Position numbers and translations under genes: made by a program
The notes under the pieces: model-generated
What the model was told of the DNA's origin: nothing
The model's input: only the letters and a program-made list of their open reading frames with translations
Database searches by the model: none
In this document: piece after piece, positions 33,348 through 44,366 of the stretch
How the letters are laid out: each line of letters begins with the position of its first letter
Position numbering within the stretch: position 1 is the first letter of the stretch
Origin: CAWJJM01 sp963843275
GTDB taxonomy: Bacteria; Acidobacteriota; Thermoanaerobaculia; Multivoradales; JBCCEF01
NCBI GenBank assembly: GCA_963843275.1
Contig: CAWJJM010000004.1
Coordinates: forward strand, 62,001-126,000
Direction of reading: 5' to 3'
Length of the DNA stretch: 64,000 nucleotides

Positions 33348-35204
33348 ATGAAGATCCTCGGCATCAGCTGCTACTACCACGACGCCGCCGCCTGCCTGGT
33401 CGACGACGGCGAGATCGTGGCGGCGGCCCAGGAGGAGCGCTTCACGCCGCCGCAAGCACGACCCGGGGTTCCCGGTCCAGGCGGTGCGCTACTGCCTCGC
33501 CGAGGCCGGGCTCGGCCGGCGGCCGGGTCGACGCGGTGGCCTTCTACGACAAGCCGCTGCTCAAGTTCCACCGCATCCTCGAGACCTACCTGTCGATGGC
33601 GCCGCGCGGGCTGCGCTCGTTCGTCGAGGCCGTCCCGCTGTGGCTGCAGGAGAAGCTGTGGATCCCGCCGCGCATCGAGGAGGCGCTGGAGGCCTGCGGC
33701 GTCGACGCGCCGCGGCGACATCTGCTTCACCGAGCACCACGAGTCGCACGCCGCCAGCGCCTTCTACCCGTCCCCGTTCGACGAGCGCCGCCGTGCTCAC
33801 CCTCGACGGGGTCGGCGAGTGGGCCACCACCACCATCGGCGTCGGCGAGGGCGCGCGCCTCGAGCTGCTGCAGCGAGATCCACTTCCCCCACTCGCTCGG
33901 CCTGCTCTACTCCGCCTTCACCTACTTCACCGGCTTCCGGGTCAACTCCGGCGAGTACAAGCTGATGGGCCTGGCGCCCTACGGCGAGCCGCGCTACGCC
34001 GACGCTCATCCGCGAGCACCTGATCGACCTGCGCGACGACGGCTCGTTCCGGCTGAACCTGGACTACTTCGGCTACCTCGACGGCGCTGCGCATGACCAA
34101 CGACCGCTTCGCGCGAGCTGTTCGGCGGCCCGCCGCGCCGGCCCGAGACGCCGATCACCCAGCGCGAGATGGACCTCGCGCGGTCGATCCAGGAGGTCAC
34201 CGAGGAGATCGTGCTGCGCCTGGCCCGCTACGCGCGCCGGGAGCACCGGGCGAGCGCCACCTCTGCCTGGCCGGCGGCGTGGCGCTGAACTGCGTGGCCA
34301 ACGGCCGGCTGCTCCGCGAGGGGGTCTTCGACGACCTCTGGATCCAGCCGGCGGCCGGCGACGCCGGGGGCGCGCTGGGCGCGGCGCTGGCGCGTCTGGC
34401 ACAACGCGCTCGGCAACCCGCGGCGCAGCCCGGACGGGGCGCCGACGCGATGCGGGGCGCCTACCTCGGGCCCGGAGTTCACCGCGGAGGAGATCCGCGC
34501 CTGGCTCGACGCCAGGGGCCATGCCCTACCGCGAGCTCGCCGACGCCGACTGGGCCGGCGCGGTGGCCGCGCCTGATCGCGGCGGAGAACGTGGTCGGGC
34601 TGCTCCAGGGGCGCATGGAGTTCGGCCCGCGGGCGCTGGGCAACCGGTCGATCGTCGGCGACGCGCGCTCGCCGAAGATGCAGTCGGTGATGAACCTGAA
34701 GATCAAGTACCGGGAGAGCTTCCGGCCCTTCGCCCCGAGCGTGCTGGCGGAGCGCGTCGCCGAGTGGTTCGAGCTCGACCGCCCGTCGCCCTACATGCTG
34801 CTGGTCGCCGACGTGGCGCCAGGCGCGGCGGCTGCCGCCGCGCGGCGACGAGGCCGGGCTGCCGCTGCAGGAGTGGGTCAACCGGCCGCGCTCGACATCC
34901 CCGCGGTGACCCACGTCGACTACTCGGCGCGCGTCCAGACGGTGCACGCCGAGACCAACCCGCGCTACCACGCGCTGCTGCGCGAGTTCGAGGAGCTCAC
35001 CGGCTGCCCGGTGATCGTCAACACCAGCTTCAACGTGCGCGGCGAACCGATCGTGCTGCACGCCCGGAGGACGCCTACCGCTGCTTCATGCGCACCGAGA
35101 TGGACGACCTCGTCCTCGGTCCCTTCCTGCTCGACAAGCGGGAGCAGCCGGCGGCGGAGCGCGCGCCGCACGCCACCTGGCAGGACGAGGTGCCTCTCGA
35201 CTGA
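33348..35204 (+). CDS. NodU/CmcH-type carbamoyltransferase (SxtI-like), heavily frameshifted in this sequence
   Basis: These enzymes move a carbamoyl group from carbamoyl phosphate to a hydroxyl via an adenylate. The N-terminal ASKHA-like domain starts KILGISCYYHDAAACLVDDG and has AAQEERF and the HESHAASAFYPSPF segment. VLTLDGVGEWATT and GEYKLMGLAPYG follow. The C-terminal YrdC-like half has LCLAGGVALNCVANG, GDAGGALGAAL, FGPRALGNRSIVGDAR, FRPFAPSVL and CPVIVNTSFNVRGEPIV. These blocks are in order, but at least 16 single-base shifts move them between frames (e.g. near 33443, 33520, 33706, 33788, 33871, 34005, 34085, 34114, 34392, 34566, 34833, 35063). The start and stop are in the same frame and the total length (about 615 codons) matches the family, so one intact gene with sequence errors is most likely. 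Confidence 0.88.
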
Positions 35205-35260
35205 GCGGCCCCGGCCGCGATAGGGTGGAGTCGCCGCCTGCCGGACGGCGGCGCCCGATC

Positions 35261-35425
35261 ATGCGAAGACTCGGATACGTCGGCACGCTGCTCAAGGAGA
35301 TCTTCCAGTTCGCCCGGCAGTACAAGGCGTACTGGCTGATCCCCTTCATCCTGATCCTCGGCCTGGTGATCCTGCTGGTGGTGACCAGCCAGGCGAGCGC
35401 CCCGTTCATCTACACCCTCTTCTAG
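35261..35425 (+). CDS. DUF5989 (SxtK-like) small membrane protein
   Basis: The 54-aa protein reads MRRLGYVGTLLKEIFQFARQ at its start. A single transmembrane helix (WLIPFILILGLVILLVV) and a short tail ending PFIYTLF follow. This length and pattern match the DUF5989/SxtK family, which follows carbamoyltransferase genes in saxitoxin and many unrelated clusters. The ATG at 35261 is the family start; a GTG 36 bp upstream is less likely. Gap to the carbamoyltransferase stop is 56 bp. Function unknown; association with the carbamoyltransferase at the membrane is inferred. Confidence 0.85.
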   Translation: MRRLGYVGTLLKEIFQFARQYKAYWLIPFILILGLVILLVVTSQASAPFIYTLF

Positions 35426-35489
35426 GCCGCGGCCCCGGCGGCCGGCGGCGGCTTGCCTTGCGAAGCCCGATCACCGACAATAGGCGGCG

Positions 35490-35963
35490 ATGACGAGGTT
35501 CCGGCCGGTGCACGGCCTGCTGCTCGTGGCCAGCTTCGTGGGGCTGGTCGTGGCGGCCGATTACGCCTGGGAGGGTGGCTTCGGGCGCGACTACGAGCTC
35601 GTCCGCCCCGACGGCTCGGGCGACGTCGTGGTCGACGTCGCCGACCTCGCCCCCAGCCAGGTGCGCTTCTACCGTTTCCTCAACCGCGGCAACCAGGAGG
35701 TGCGCTTCTTCGTGGGGCGCGACCGGACCGGGGAGCTGCAGGTGGCCTTCGACGCCAGCGAGACCCACGCCAAGCTGGGCCGCGGCTTCCGCCACGAAGG
35801 CGACTGGATGGTGGACGCGAAGTGCGGCTCCGCCTGCCGCCTCGATCAGGTCAACCAGGGCGGTCACGGCTGCACGCCGATCCCGCTGGCCCACCGGGTG
35901 GTCGGCCACACGGTGGTGCTGACCGAGGCCCAGATCCTGACCGGCTGGCGCTACTTCCGTTGA
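35490..35963 (+). CDS. DUF2318-like membrane-anchored protein lacking the first CxxC
   Basis: The 157-aa protein has an N-terminal signal anchor (VHGLLLVASFVGLVVAADYA). The rest resembles DUF2318 (the FtrD-type metal-binding domain): RFFVGRDRTGELQVAFDAS, GRGFRHEGDWMVDAKCGSACRLDQVN and QGGHGCTPIPLAHRVVG. The family usually has DACxxC in the first motif; here it is DASETH, so two metal-ligand cysteines are gone while KCGSAC and GCTPIPL remain. It may bind metal differently or not at all. It follows the DUF5989 gene by 64 bp on the same strand and could be part of that unit. A GACAAT box lies 8 nt before the ATG. Confidence 0.7.
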   Translation: MTRFRPVHGLLLVASFVGLVVAADYAWEGGFGRDYELVRPDGSGDVVVDVADLAPSQVRFYRFLNRGNQEVRFFVGRDRTGELQVAFDASETHAKLGRGFRHEGDWMVDAKCGSACRLDQVNQGGHGCTPIPLAHRVVGHTVVLTEAQILTGWRYFR

Positions 35964-36000
35964 GCGGGAGGGCGTCGGCGACGGCGTTTCGGCAGTGGAC

Positions 36001-36501
36001 ATGACGACACCGACCTCCGGCCATCTCGTCCTCCACGAGGAGGAGCACCAACGCCTGGAGAAGGCGCTGCGGCAGCTGCGCCAGGACGCCAACGCCCGCG
36101 CCGTCTTCCTGGTGGACAAGAACGGCCAGCAGATCAGCGCGGTGGGGGAGATCGAGCAGTTCGACACCCTGTCGCTGGCCTCGCTGACCGCCGGCAACGT
36201 GGCCGCCACCGACGGGTTGGCCAAGCTGATCGGCGAGCGCGAGTTCTCGGTGCTGTTCCACGAAGGCAAGCAGGACCACATCCACATCTCGATCGTCGCC
36301 AAGCGGGCCATCCTCGTCGTCATCTTCGACGAGCGGTCCTCGCTCGGCCTGGTGCGGCTGCGGGTCAAGCGCTCCGGCGGCGAGCTCGAGCAGATCTTCG
36401 AGTCGATGATGCAGAGGGGAGAGAGCGGGGTGGAGAGCAGCACGGCCAGCCCGTTCTCGGAGATCACCGACGAGGACATCGACGCGCTCTTCTCCGAGTA
36501 G
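36001..36501 (+). CDS. Roadblock/LC7-domain protein (MglB-like)
   Basis: The 166-aa protein has a roadblock core: LEKALRQLRQDANARAVFLV, DKNGQQISAVGEI, LASLTAGNVAATDGLAKLIG and HIHISIVAKRAILVVIF. Roadblock dimers act as GTPase-activating or scaffolding partners of MglA-type GTPases, and an mglA gene follows 107 bp downstream. The C-terminal extension (about 40 residues, acidic, ending TDEDIDALFSE) may be a docking tail. The ATG at 36001 is preferred over the GTG at 35995. Confidence 0.88.
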   Translation: MTTPTSGHLVLHEEEHQRLEKALRQLRQDANARAVFLVDKNGQQISAVGEIEQFDTLSLASLTAGNVAATDGLAKLIGEREFSVLFHEGKQDHIHISIVAKRAILVVIFDERSSLGLVRLRVKRSGGELEQIFESMMQRGESGVESSTASPFSEITDEDIDALFSE

Positions 36502-36608
36502 GGCGCGGATGCCGGGGTCGCCGGGCGGGCGCCCGGGACGGCCGGCCGCGGAGACGGAATCGGCGCCGCCCTCGGTGGAGCGCCGTCCCGAGGGACCGAG
36601 CAGCAGCC

Positions 36609-37193
36609 ATGACCTTCATCAACTACGCGGCCAAGGAGATCAACTGCAAGATCGTCTACTACGGGCCCGGCCTGTGCGGTAAGACGACCAACCTGCAGTA
36701 CATCTACAACAAGACGGCGCCGGAGGCGAAGGGCAAGATGATCTCCCTCGCCACCGAGACCGACCGCACGCTGTTCTTCGATTTCCTGCCGCTCGACCTC
36801 GGCACCATCCGCGGCTTCACCACCCGCTTCCACCTCTACACGGTCCCCGGCCAGGTGTTCTACGACGCCAGCCGCAAGCTGATCCTCAAGGGGGTCGACG
36901 GCGTGGTGTTCGTGGCCGACAGCCAGAGCGAGCGGATGGACGCCAACATCGAGTCGGTACGCAACCTCGACCAGAACCTCAAGGAGCACGGCTTCGACCT
37001 GCGCACCATCCCTTACGCGTTGCAGTTCAACAAGCGGGACCTGCCCAACGTCACGGCGGTCGACGAGATGTACCGCATCCTGAACTTCAAGCGCGAGCCC
37101 ACCTTCGAGGCGGTGGCGACCGAGGGCAAGGGGGTCTTCGATACCCTGAAGTCGGTGGCGAAGCAGATCCTGATCGAGCTCCGCAAACGCTGA
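36609..37193 (+). CDS. mglA: MglA-family GTPase
   Basis: MglA is a bacterial Ras-like GTPase that sets cell polarity. The 194-aa protein has the P-loop GPGLCGKTTN (residues ~19-28), the switch region with TRFHLYTVPGQVFYDASR (TVPGQ in place of the Ras DTAGQ, diagnostic of MglA), and the guanine-specificity block LQFNKRDLPN. The C-terminal ATEGKGVFDTLKSVAKQIL helix is also conserved. Paired with the roadblock gene upstream, it probably forms a GTPase-GAP switch. It need not mean gliding motility, since MglA pairs occur in non-gliding phyla. Confidence 0.95.
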   Translation: MTFINYAAKEINCKIVYYGPGLCGKTTNLQYIYNKTAPEAKGKMISLATETDRTLFFDFLPLDLGTIRGFTTRFHLYTVPGQVFYDASRKLILKGVDGVVFVADSQSERMDANIESVRNLDQNLKEHGFDLRTIPYALQFNKRDLPNVTAVDEMYRILNFKREPTFEAVATEGKGVFDTLKSVAKQILIELRKR

Positions 37194-37204
37194 CGGGAGG
37201 ATCG

Positions 37205-37852
37205 ATGGCGAAGACCTGGACGGACCAGGAGACCAGCTACCTCAAGCGCTACGCGAAGACCAAGACGCTGGCCGCCCTGGCCGAGCGCTTCGAGGCCGGC
37301 GACGACGAGGTGCGCGAACGGCTCGCCGCGCTCGGCCTGGTGACCAAGGACGGCGAGCCCTCCCGGGGCGCCTCCGCGGTGGCCGCCGACCCGGAGATCG
37401 GCGACTTCCAGGCGGGGCTGCGGGCGGTCCAGGAGCACGACTGGGAGACCGCCCGCGCGCGGCTCGAGCAGGTGATCGCCAAGAGCGATCGGCCGGAGCT
37501 GGTGGCTCGGGCGCGCCAGCACCTGGCGATCGCCGAGCGCCACGCCGCTCCGGCGCCGAAGAAGCGCACCGGCGGCGATCCCTACCTCGAGGCCGTCTAC
37601 GCGAAGAACCGCGGCGACCTCGACGCCGCCCTGTCGCTGGTCGACGGGGCGCGCGGCGACGACGCCGACGGCCACTTCGCCTATCTGGCCGCTTCCTTGC
37701 ACAGCCTCGGAGGGCGCGAGCAGGAGGCCGCCGAGGCGCTGACGCAGGCGGTGGCCAGGGATCCGGCGCACCGCGTGCGCGCCTTTCACGACCCCGACCT
37801 CGCCGAGCTGAGGAAGAGGAAGGAACACGCCCATCTCTTCGGACTGGACTGA
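37205..37852 (+). CDS. SANT-like / TPR-like protein
   Basis: The 215-aa protein starts KTWTDQETSYLKRYAKTKTLAALAERF, which resembles a SANT/Myb-type helix-turn-helix. A linker follows, then two TPR-like helical pairs (FQAGLRAVQEHDWETARARLEQVIA and YLEAVYAKNRGDLDAALSLVDGA) and YLAASLHSLGGREQEAAEALTQAVARDPAHR. GGGAGG precedes the ATG, 11 bp after mglA, so it is very likely in the mglA operon. Function unknown; a partner of the MglA/roadblock switch or an RNA/DNA-binding scaffold are both possible. Confidence 0.8.
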   Translation: MAKTWTDQETSYLKRYAKTKTLAALAERFEAGDDEVRERLAALGLVTKDGEPSRGASAVAADPEIGDFQAGLRAVQEHDWETARARLEQVIAKSDRPELVARARQHLAIAERHAAPAPKKRTGGDPYLEAVYAKNRGDLDAALSLVDGARGDDADGHFAYLAASLHSLGGREQEAAEALTQAVARDPAHRVRAFHDPDLAELRKRKEHAHLFGLD

Positions 37853-37895
37853 GCAGACACCGCCGCCCGAGCGCGGCCGGACCTCCCCGAGCCCC

Positions 37896-38876
37896 GTGGT
37901 CGTCGCCATCGGCGGCGGCACGGGGCTCTCGGTCCTGCTGCGGGGCCTGAAGCCGCACCTCGGCACGCCCGGGGCGCGCCTCGGCGAGCTGACCGGGATC
38001 GTCACCGTCACCGACGACGGCGGCTCGTCGGGCCGGCTGCGCCGCGACTTCGGGGTCCTGCCCCCCGGCGACATCCGCAACTGCCTCGTCGCGCTGGCCG
38101 ACGACGAGGACCTGCTGGCGCGGCTCTTCCAGTACCGGTTCCCCAACGGCCGCGGGCTCAGCGGCCACTCCTTCGGCAACCTCTTCCTCACCGCCCTGAC
38201 CGGGATCACCGGCGACTTCTACCAGGCGGTGCTGACCGCCGAGCGGGTGCTGTCGGTGCGCGGCAGGATCCTGCCGGCGACGCTCACCGACCTCCACCTG
38301 CGCGGCCTCGGGCGCTCCGGGCGGCTGTACGAGGGGGAGTCGGCCGTCGGCGCCTCGGGCGAGCCGCTCGAGCGGGTCACCGTCGAGCCGGCGAATCCGC
38401 CCGCCTTCCCGCCCGCGGTGGCGGCGCTGCGCCGCGCCGACCTGATCCTGCTCGGCCCCGGCTCGCTCTACACCTCGGTGCTCCCCAACCTGCTGATCCA
38501 GGCGATCCGCCGCGCGGTGGCCGAGAGCAGCGCCCCGGTGGTCCTGGTGCTCAACCTGATGACCCAGCCGGGCGAGACCGACGGCATGGACGGCGCCGCG
38601 CACCTCCAGGCGCTGCGCCACCAGGCCGACGACCCCTTGGTCGACGCCGTCCTCGCCAACTCCACCCCGCTGCCGGAGGAGCTGGTCCGGCGCTACGCCG
38701 AGATCGGCGCCGAGCCGGTGCGGGTCGACGCCGCGGCGCTGGCCGCGGCCGGTGTCGAGCTGGTCGAGGAGGACCTGCTGGCGGCCGGCGACCTGCTGCG
38801 CCACGACGCGGCGAAGCTCGGCCACGCCGTGGTCCGCCTGCTCGACGCCCCGGGGAGGATGCGCCGTGCCGGCTGA
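37896..38876 (+). CDS. yvcK: YvcK/CofD-like protein (putative gluconeogenesis factor)
   Basis: The 326-aa protein begins VVAIGGGTGLSVLLRGLK and continues with VTVTDDGGSSGRLRRDFG, PPGDIRNCLVALAD, FGNLFLTALTGITGDFY, IGPG-like LLGPGSLYTSVLPNLL and NLMTQPGETDGM, the full YvcK/CofD set. YvcK binds UDP-sugars and controls cell-wall precursor flow in Bacillus and Listeria, including GlmS activity. Here it lies directly upstream of glmU (11-bp overlap) and glmS. The GTG at 37896 is chosen; a slightly longer start inside the preceding gene cannot be excluded. Confidence 0.92.
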   Translation: MVVAIGGGTGLSVLLRGLKPHLGTPGARLGELTGIVTVTDDGGSSGRLRRDFGVLPPGDIRNCLVALADDEDLLARLFQYRFPNGRGLSGHSFGNLFLTALTGITGDFYQAVLTAERVLSVRGRILPATLTDLHLRGLGRSGRLYEGESAVGASGEPLERVTVEPANPPAFPPAVAALRRADLILLGPGSLYTSVLPNLLIQAIRRAVAESSAPVVLVLNLMTQPGETDGMDGAAHLQALRHQADDPLVDAVLANSTPLPEELVRRYAEIGAEPVRVDAAALAAAGVELVEEDLLAAGDLLRHDAAKLGHAVVRLLDAPGRMRRAG

Positions 38877-40281
38877 GCGCCGCCGGGTGGCGGTGGTGCT
38901 CGCCGCCGGCAAGGGGACCCGGATGAGGTCGGAGCGCCCCAAGGTGGTGCACCGCGTCGGCGGCCGGCCGATGCTCGCCTGGGTCGTCGACACCGCCCGC
39001 CGCGCCGGGTGCGACGAGGTGCTGGTGGTGGTCGGCCACGGCGCCGACGAGGTGCGCGCGGAGCTCGCCGACCCGGGCGTCACCTGGGTGCTCCAGGCCG
39101 AGCAGCGCGGCACCGGCCACGCGCTGGCCCAGGCGGCGCCGCAGCTCTCCGGCGCCGCGACCGTGGTGGTGCTGATGGGCGACGCGCCGCTGGTGACCGC
39201 CGAAACCGTCGAGGCACTGGCGGCGGCGGCGGAGGCCGGCTGGGGCGCCCTGGCCTACGCCGACCTCGACGACGCCGGCACCCTGGGCCGGGTGCTCCTC
39301 CACCCGGACGGCCGCTTCCGGGACATCGTGGAGCACCGCGACGCCACCGCGGAGCAGCGCCGCAGCGGCCGCGCCAACGCCGGCTTCTACGCCTTCCCCG
39401 CGCCGGACGTCCTCGCCTACCTCGACCGCCTGAGCCCGAAGAACGCGCAGGGCGAGCTCTACCTGACCGACGTGCCGGCGATGGCGGTGCGCCGACGGCC
39501 ACGAGGTGCGCGCCGTGCCGCTGTCCGACCCGCGCGAGGGCTGGGGGATCAACAGCCGCCAGGACCTGGCGCGCGTCCACGGAGCCTTGCTGTCCCGCGC
39601 ATCTCGAAGCCCTGATGGAGGCGGGCGTGACGGTGCTCGACCCGGCCCGCACCGTCGTCGAGCCGGGCGTCGAGGTGGGCCCGGAGACGGTCCTCCACCC
39701 GGGGGTGAGCCTGCTCGGTGCCAGCCGCGTCGGCGCCGGCTGCACGCTGCACACCGGCGCCTGGCTGCGCGACAGCCGGCTGGCCGACGGCGTCGTCGTC
39801 GAGCCCTACAGCGCCCTCGACGGGGCGCGGGTGGAGGCGGGCGCCCGGGTCGGGCCGTTCGCCCGCCTGCGGCCCGGCGCCGAGCTCGCCGCCGGGGCAC
39901 GGGTGGGCAACTTCGTCGAGGTCAAGAACGCCCGGCTCGGCGAGGGCGCCAAGGCGAACCATCTCGCCTACCTCGGCGACGCGACGGTCGGCGCCGGCGC
40001 CAACGTGGGGGCCGGCGTGGTGACCTGCAACTACGACGGCCGCGACAAGCACCGCACCGACGGTCGGCCGCGGTGCCTTCGTCGGCAGCGACACGATGCT
40101 GGTGGCCCCGGTCTCCGTGGGCGACGACGCCACCACCGGCGCAGGCTCGGTGATCACCCACGACGTGCCCGCCGGGGCGCTCGGGGTGGGCCGGGCCCGG
40201 CAGCGCAACGTCCCCGGCTGGAGCGAGCGCCGGCGCCCCGGGCGCGCGCCCGGCGGGCCGGACGCGACGGACGAGGAGTGA
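38866..40281 (+). CDS. glmU: Bifunctional GlmU (three frameshifts in this sequence)
   Basis: GlmU acetylates glucosamine-1-phosphate and adds UMP to give UDP-GlcNAc. The pyrophosphorylase domain has VVLAAGKGTRMRSERPKVVH, VLQAEQRGTGHALAQA, VVLMGDAPLV and the NAGFYAFPAPDVLAYLDRL/SPKNAQGELYLTDV blocks. The left-handed beta-helix (hexapeptide repeats, from about 39660) carries the acetyltransferase residues: RLRPGAEL, VGNFVEVKNARLGEGAKANHLAYLGDA and GVVTCNYDG. Extra bases near 39493, 39596 and 40068 shift the frame, and three insertions restore it. The GTG at 38866 overlaps the yvcK stop. glmS begins 4 bp after the stop. Confidence 0.92.
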
Positions 40282-40285
40282 CGGC

Positions 40286-42119
<1,834 letters not shown>

Positions 42120-42170
42120 GGTGGGCCGACCATCGCGGCCGCCCGCTCGCGGCCGCTCCCTCGCCAGCTC

Positions 42171-44366
42171 GTGACCTCGACCCTCCGGACCCGACCGACG
42201 GACCTCGCGTCCGCCCTGGCCCTCGCCCTGGCGCTCGTCGCCGTCGCCGGCTGCGGCGGCCACGAGCCCAGCGGGCCGCTGCGGTCGTCCAACCTGATCG
42301 CGCCCGAGGCGGCCCACCTGCGGGAGCTCGCCGCCGGGATCACCGTCGGCCCCCGCGCCGTGGCGCTGAAGGTGAACCTCTCGGCCGCCCGGGTCACCCA
42401 CCTGCGGCTGCGCGCCACCGGCGACGCCGACACGGTGAAGATCCGCTGGCACCTCGCCGAAGAGGGCCGGTTCACGCCCTACCGCGCGCTCAGCCTGTCG
42501 CTGGTCGGCGACGGCGCCGAGCACCTCTACGAGGTCGATCTGCGCCGCGAGCCCTACTGGACCGGCCGCGTCACGGGGATCGAGCTGAGCGCCACGGGCG
42601 GCCGGGTGCGCGTCGCCTCGCTGGCGGCGCAGCTCGGCGGCGCGGCCGGCCGGGTCACCACGCTCGACGGCATCTCCGTCCCCACCCTGCCCAGCCACCG
42701 CCGTCTCGAGCTGACGCTGCCCGAGGACGCCCCGCGCCGCGCCCGCTTCGAAACCCGCCTCGGCTTGATGCCGCGCTTCGCGCAGCCGGGCGTGGAGGTG
42801 CGCTTCCGGGCCTGGGTCGAGCCGCGCGGCGGCGGCGCGCCGACGACGTGGCTCGACGAGCGCTTCGCGGGCCCGGAGCTCGACGGCTGGCGCCAGGTGG
42901 CGCGGGCGGTCGACGTGCCGCGCGGTGGCAAGCTGGTGATGGAGACCACGGCGCTGCGCACCGGCCACGAGCTGCCCGAGGGCTCGGCGGTGTGGGGGGC
43001 GCCGATGCTGCTGCCGGAGGAGCCGGCGCCGGGCCCGAACCTGGTGCTGGTGGTGATCGACACGCTGCGCGCCGACGTGGTCGGGGCGTACGGCGGCCCG
43101 GCGGACGTGACCCCCGCGCTCGACGCCCTGGCGGCGCGCTCGATCCGCTTCGCCGACCTCTCCGCCGCCGCCCCCTGGACGCTGCCCTCGATCGCCACGC
43201 TGCTGACCGGCCAGCCGCCGCAGGTCCACGGCGCCGGCCGCCGCCTGGGGACGTTCGTGCCGAGCGGCCTGGACGAGGCGGTGCCGACCCTCGCCTCCAC
43301 CTTGGCGGCGGCGGGCTTCTACACCACGGCCCTCTACAACAACATCTACCTCGGGACCGCCTTCGGCATGGAGCGGGGCTTCGACGAGTACGCCTTCGTC
43401 TCGAAGCCGGACGACGTGCTGGTCGACCGCGCCATCGCCCGTCTCGGCGAGCTGGGCGACCGCCGCCACTTCCTGTTCCTGCACCTGTTCGGTCCCCACC
43501 AGCCCTACGAGCCGCCCGCTCCCCTCTGCGAGCAGATGGCGCGGCCGCTCGATCCCGACTACGCCGGCGACGTCGGCTGCGAGCACATCCGCAAGGACGT
43601 GCCCATGCTCGGCGGCGACCTGCCCCCGGCGGCCGACCGCCGCTGGATCGAAGGCCTCTACCGCGGCGACGTGGCGAACACCGACCGCCAGCTCGGCCGC
43701 CTGCTCGACGCCCTCGCCGCCTCGCCCCAGGCCGACCGCACCGTGCTGCTGGTGGTGGCCGACCACGGCGAGGCCTTCTGGGACCGGCTCGACCAGATGC
43801 AGCGCTTCGGCTACGTCGTCTCCGACCACGGCCACACCCACTACCAGGAGCTGCTGCACGTGCCGGCGCTGCTGGCGGTGCCGGGCCGTCCGGCGGGCGT
43901 GATCGCCGAGAGCGTCGAGATGGGGGACCTCTTCCCCACGCTGCTCGACCTGCTCGGCGTCGACGGGCCGTCCACCCCCGGCCGCGACCTGGTGCCGCTG
44001 CTCGCCGGGCGCGCCGAGGCGGCGGCACCGCCGGCCGGCGACGAGCGCCTGCTGCTGTCGGACTTCCTGCTCTACGGGCCGGACCGCTGGGCGGTGCGCC
44101 GCGGGAGCTGGAAGCTGGTGGTCCCCACCAAGGCCGACCTGCCGGTCGAGCTCTACGACCTCGCCCACGACCCCGGCGAGGTCCACGATCTGGCGGCGGA
44201 GCGCCCCGGGGTGGTGGCCACCCTGCGGCGCTTCGGCGAGCGCGAGCTGCGCGCTCGCGAGGCCGCCCGGCGCAAGCTCCGCGCGGGCGAGGAGGAGGTG
44301 GTCGAGTCGACCCACCTGGAGTGGACCCACATCACCAAGCTGCGCGCCCTCGGCTACGTCAAGTGA
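42171..44366 (+). CDS. Sulfatase-fold (alkaline phosphatase superfamily) lipoprotein
   Basis: The 731-aa protein has a lipobox VAGCGGH, an N-terminal ~250-residue beta domain of unknown type, and then a sulfatase/phosphatase catalytic domain. The metal motif is LVLVVIDTLRADVVGAYG (about residue 289), with VVADHGEAFWD near 528 and SDHGHTHYQE. The nucleophile region reads APWTLPSIATLLTG: the Cys/Ser-x-Pro-x-Arg motif of true sulfatases is absent and a Thr sits at the nucleophile position, as in phospho-transferring relatives. The C-terminus has the usual ELYDLAHDPGEVHDLA. Hydrolysis or transfer on a phospho- or sulfo-ester in the envelope is likely; substrate unknown. The GTG start is the only long option; the end overlaps the MutS-like gene by 4 bp. 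Confidence 0.85.
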   Translation: MTSTLRTRPTDLASALALALALVAVAGCGGHEPSGPLRSSNLIAPEAAHLRELAAGITVGPRAVALKVNLSAARVTHLRLRATGDADTVKIRWHLAEEGRFTPYRALSLSLVGDGAEHLYEVDLRREPYWTGRVTGIELSATGGRVRVASLAAQLGGAAGRVTTLDGISVPTLPSHRRLELTLPEDAPRRARFETRLGLMPRFAQPGVEVRFRAWVEPRGGGAPTTWLDERFAGPELDGWRQVARAVDVPRGGKLVMETTALRTGHELPEGSAVWGAPMLLPEEPAPGPNLVLVVIDTLRADVVGAYGGPADVTPALDALAARSIRFADLSAAAPWTLPSIATLLTGQPPQVHGAGRRLGTFVPSGLDEAVPTLASTLAAAGFYTTALYNNIYLGTAFGMERGFDEYAFVSKPDDVLVDRAIARLGELGDRRHFLFLHLFGPHQPYEPPAPLCEQMARPLDPDYAGDVGCEHIRKDVPMLGGDLPPAADRRWIEGLYRGDVANTDRQLGRLLDALAASPQADRTVLLVVADHGEAFWDRLDQMQRFGYVVSDHGHTHYQELLHVPALLAVPGRPAGVIAESVEMGDLFPTLLDLLGVDGPSTPGRDLVPLLAGRAEAAAPPAGDERLLLSDFLLYGPDRWAVRRGSWKLVVPTKADLPVELYDLAHDPGEVHDLAAERPGVVATLRRFGERELRAREAARRKLRAGEEEVVESTHLEWTHITKLRALGYVK

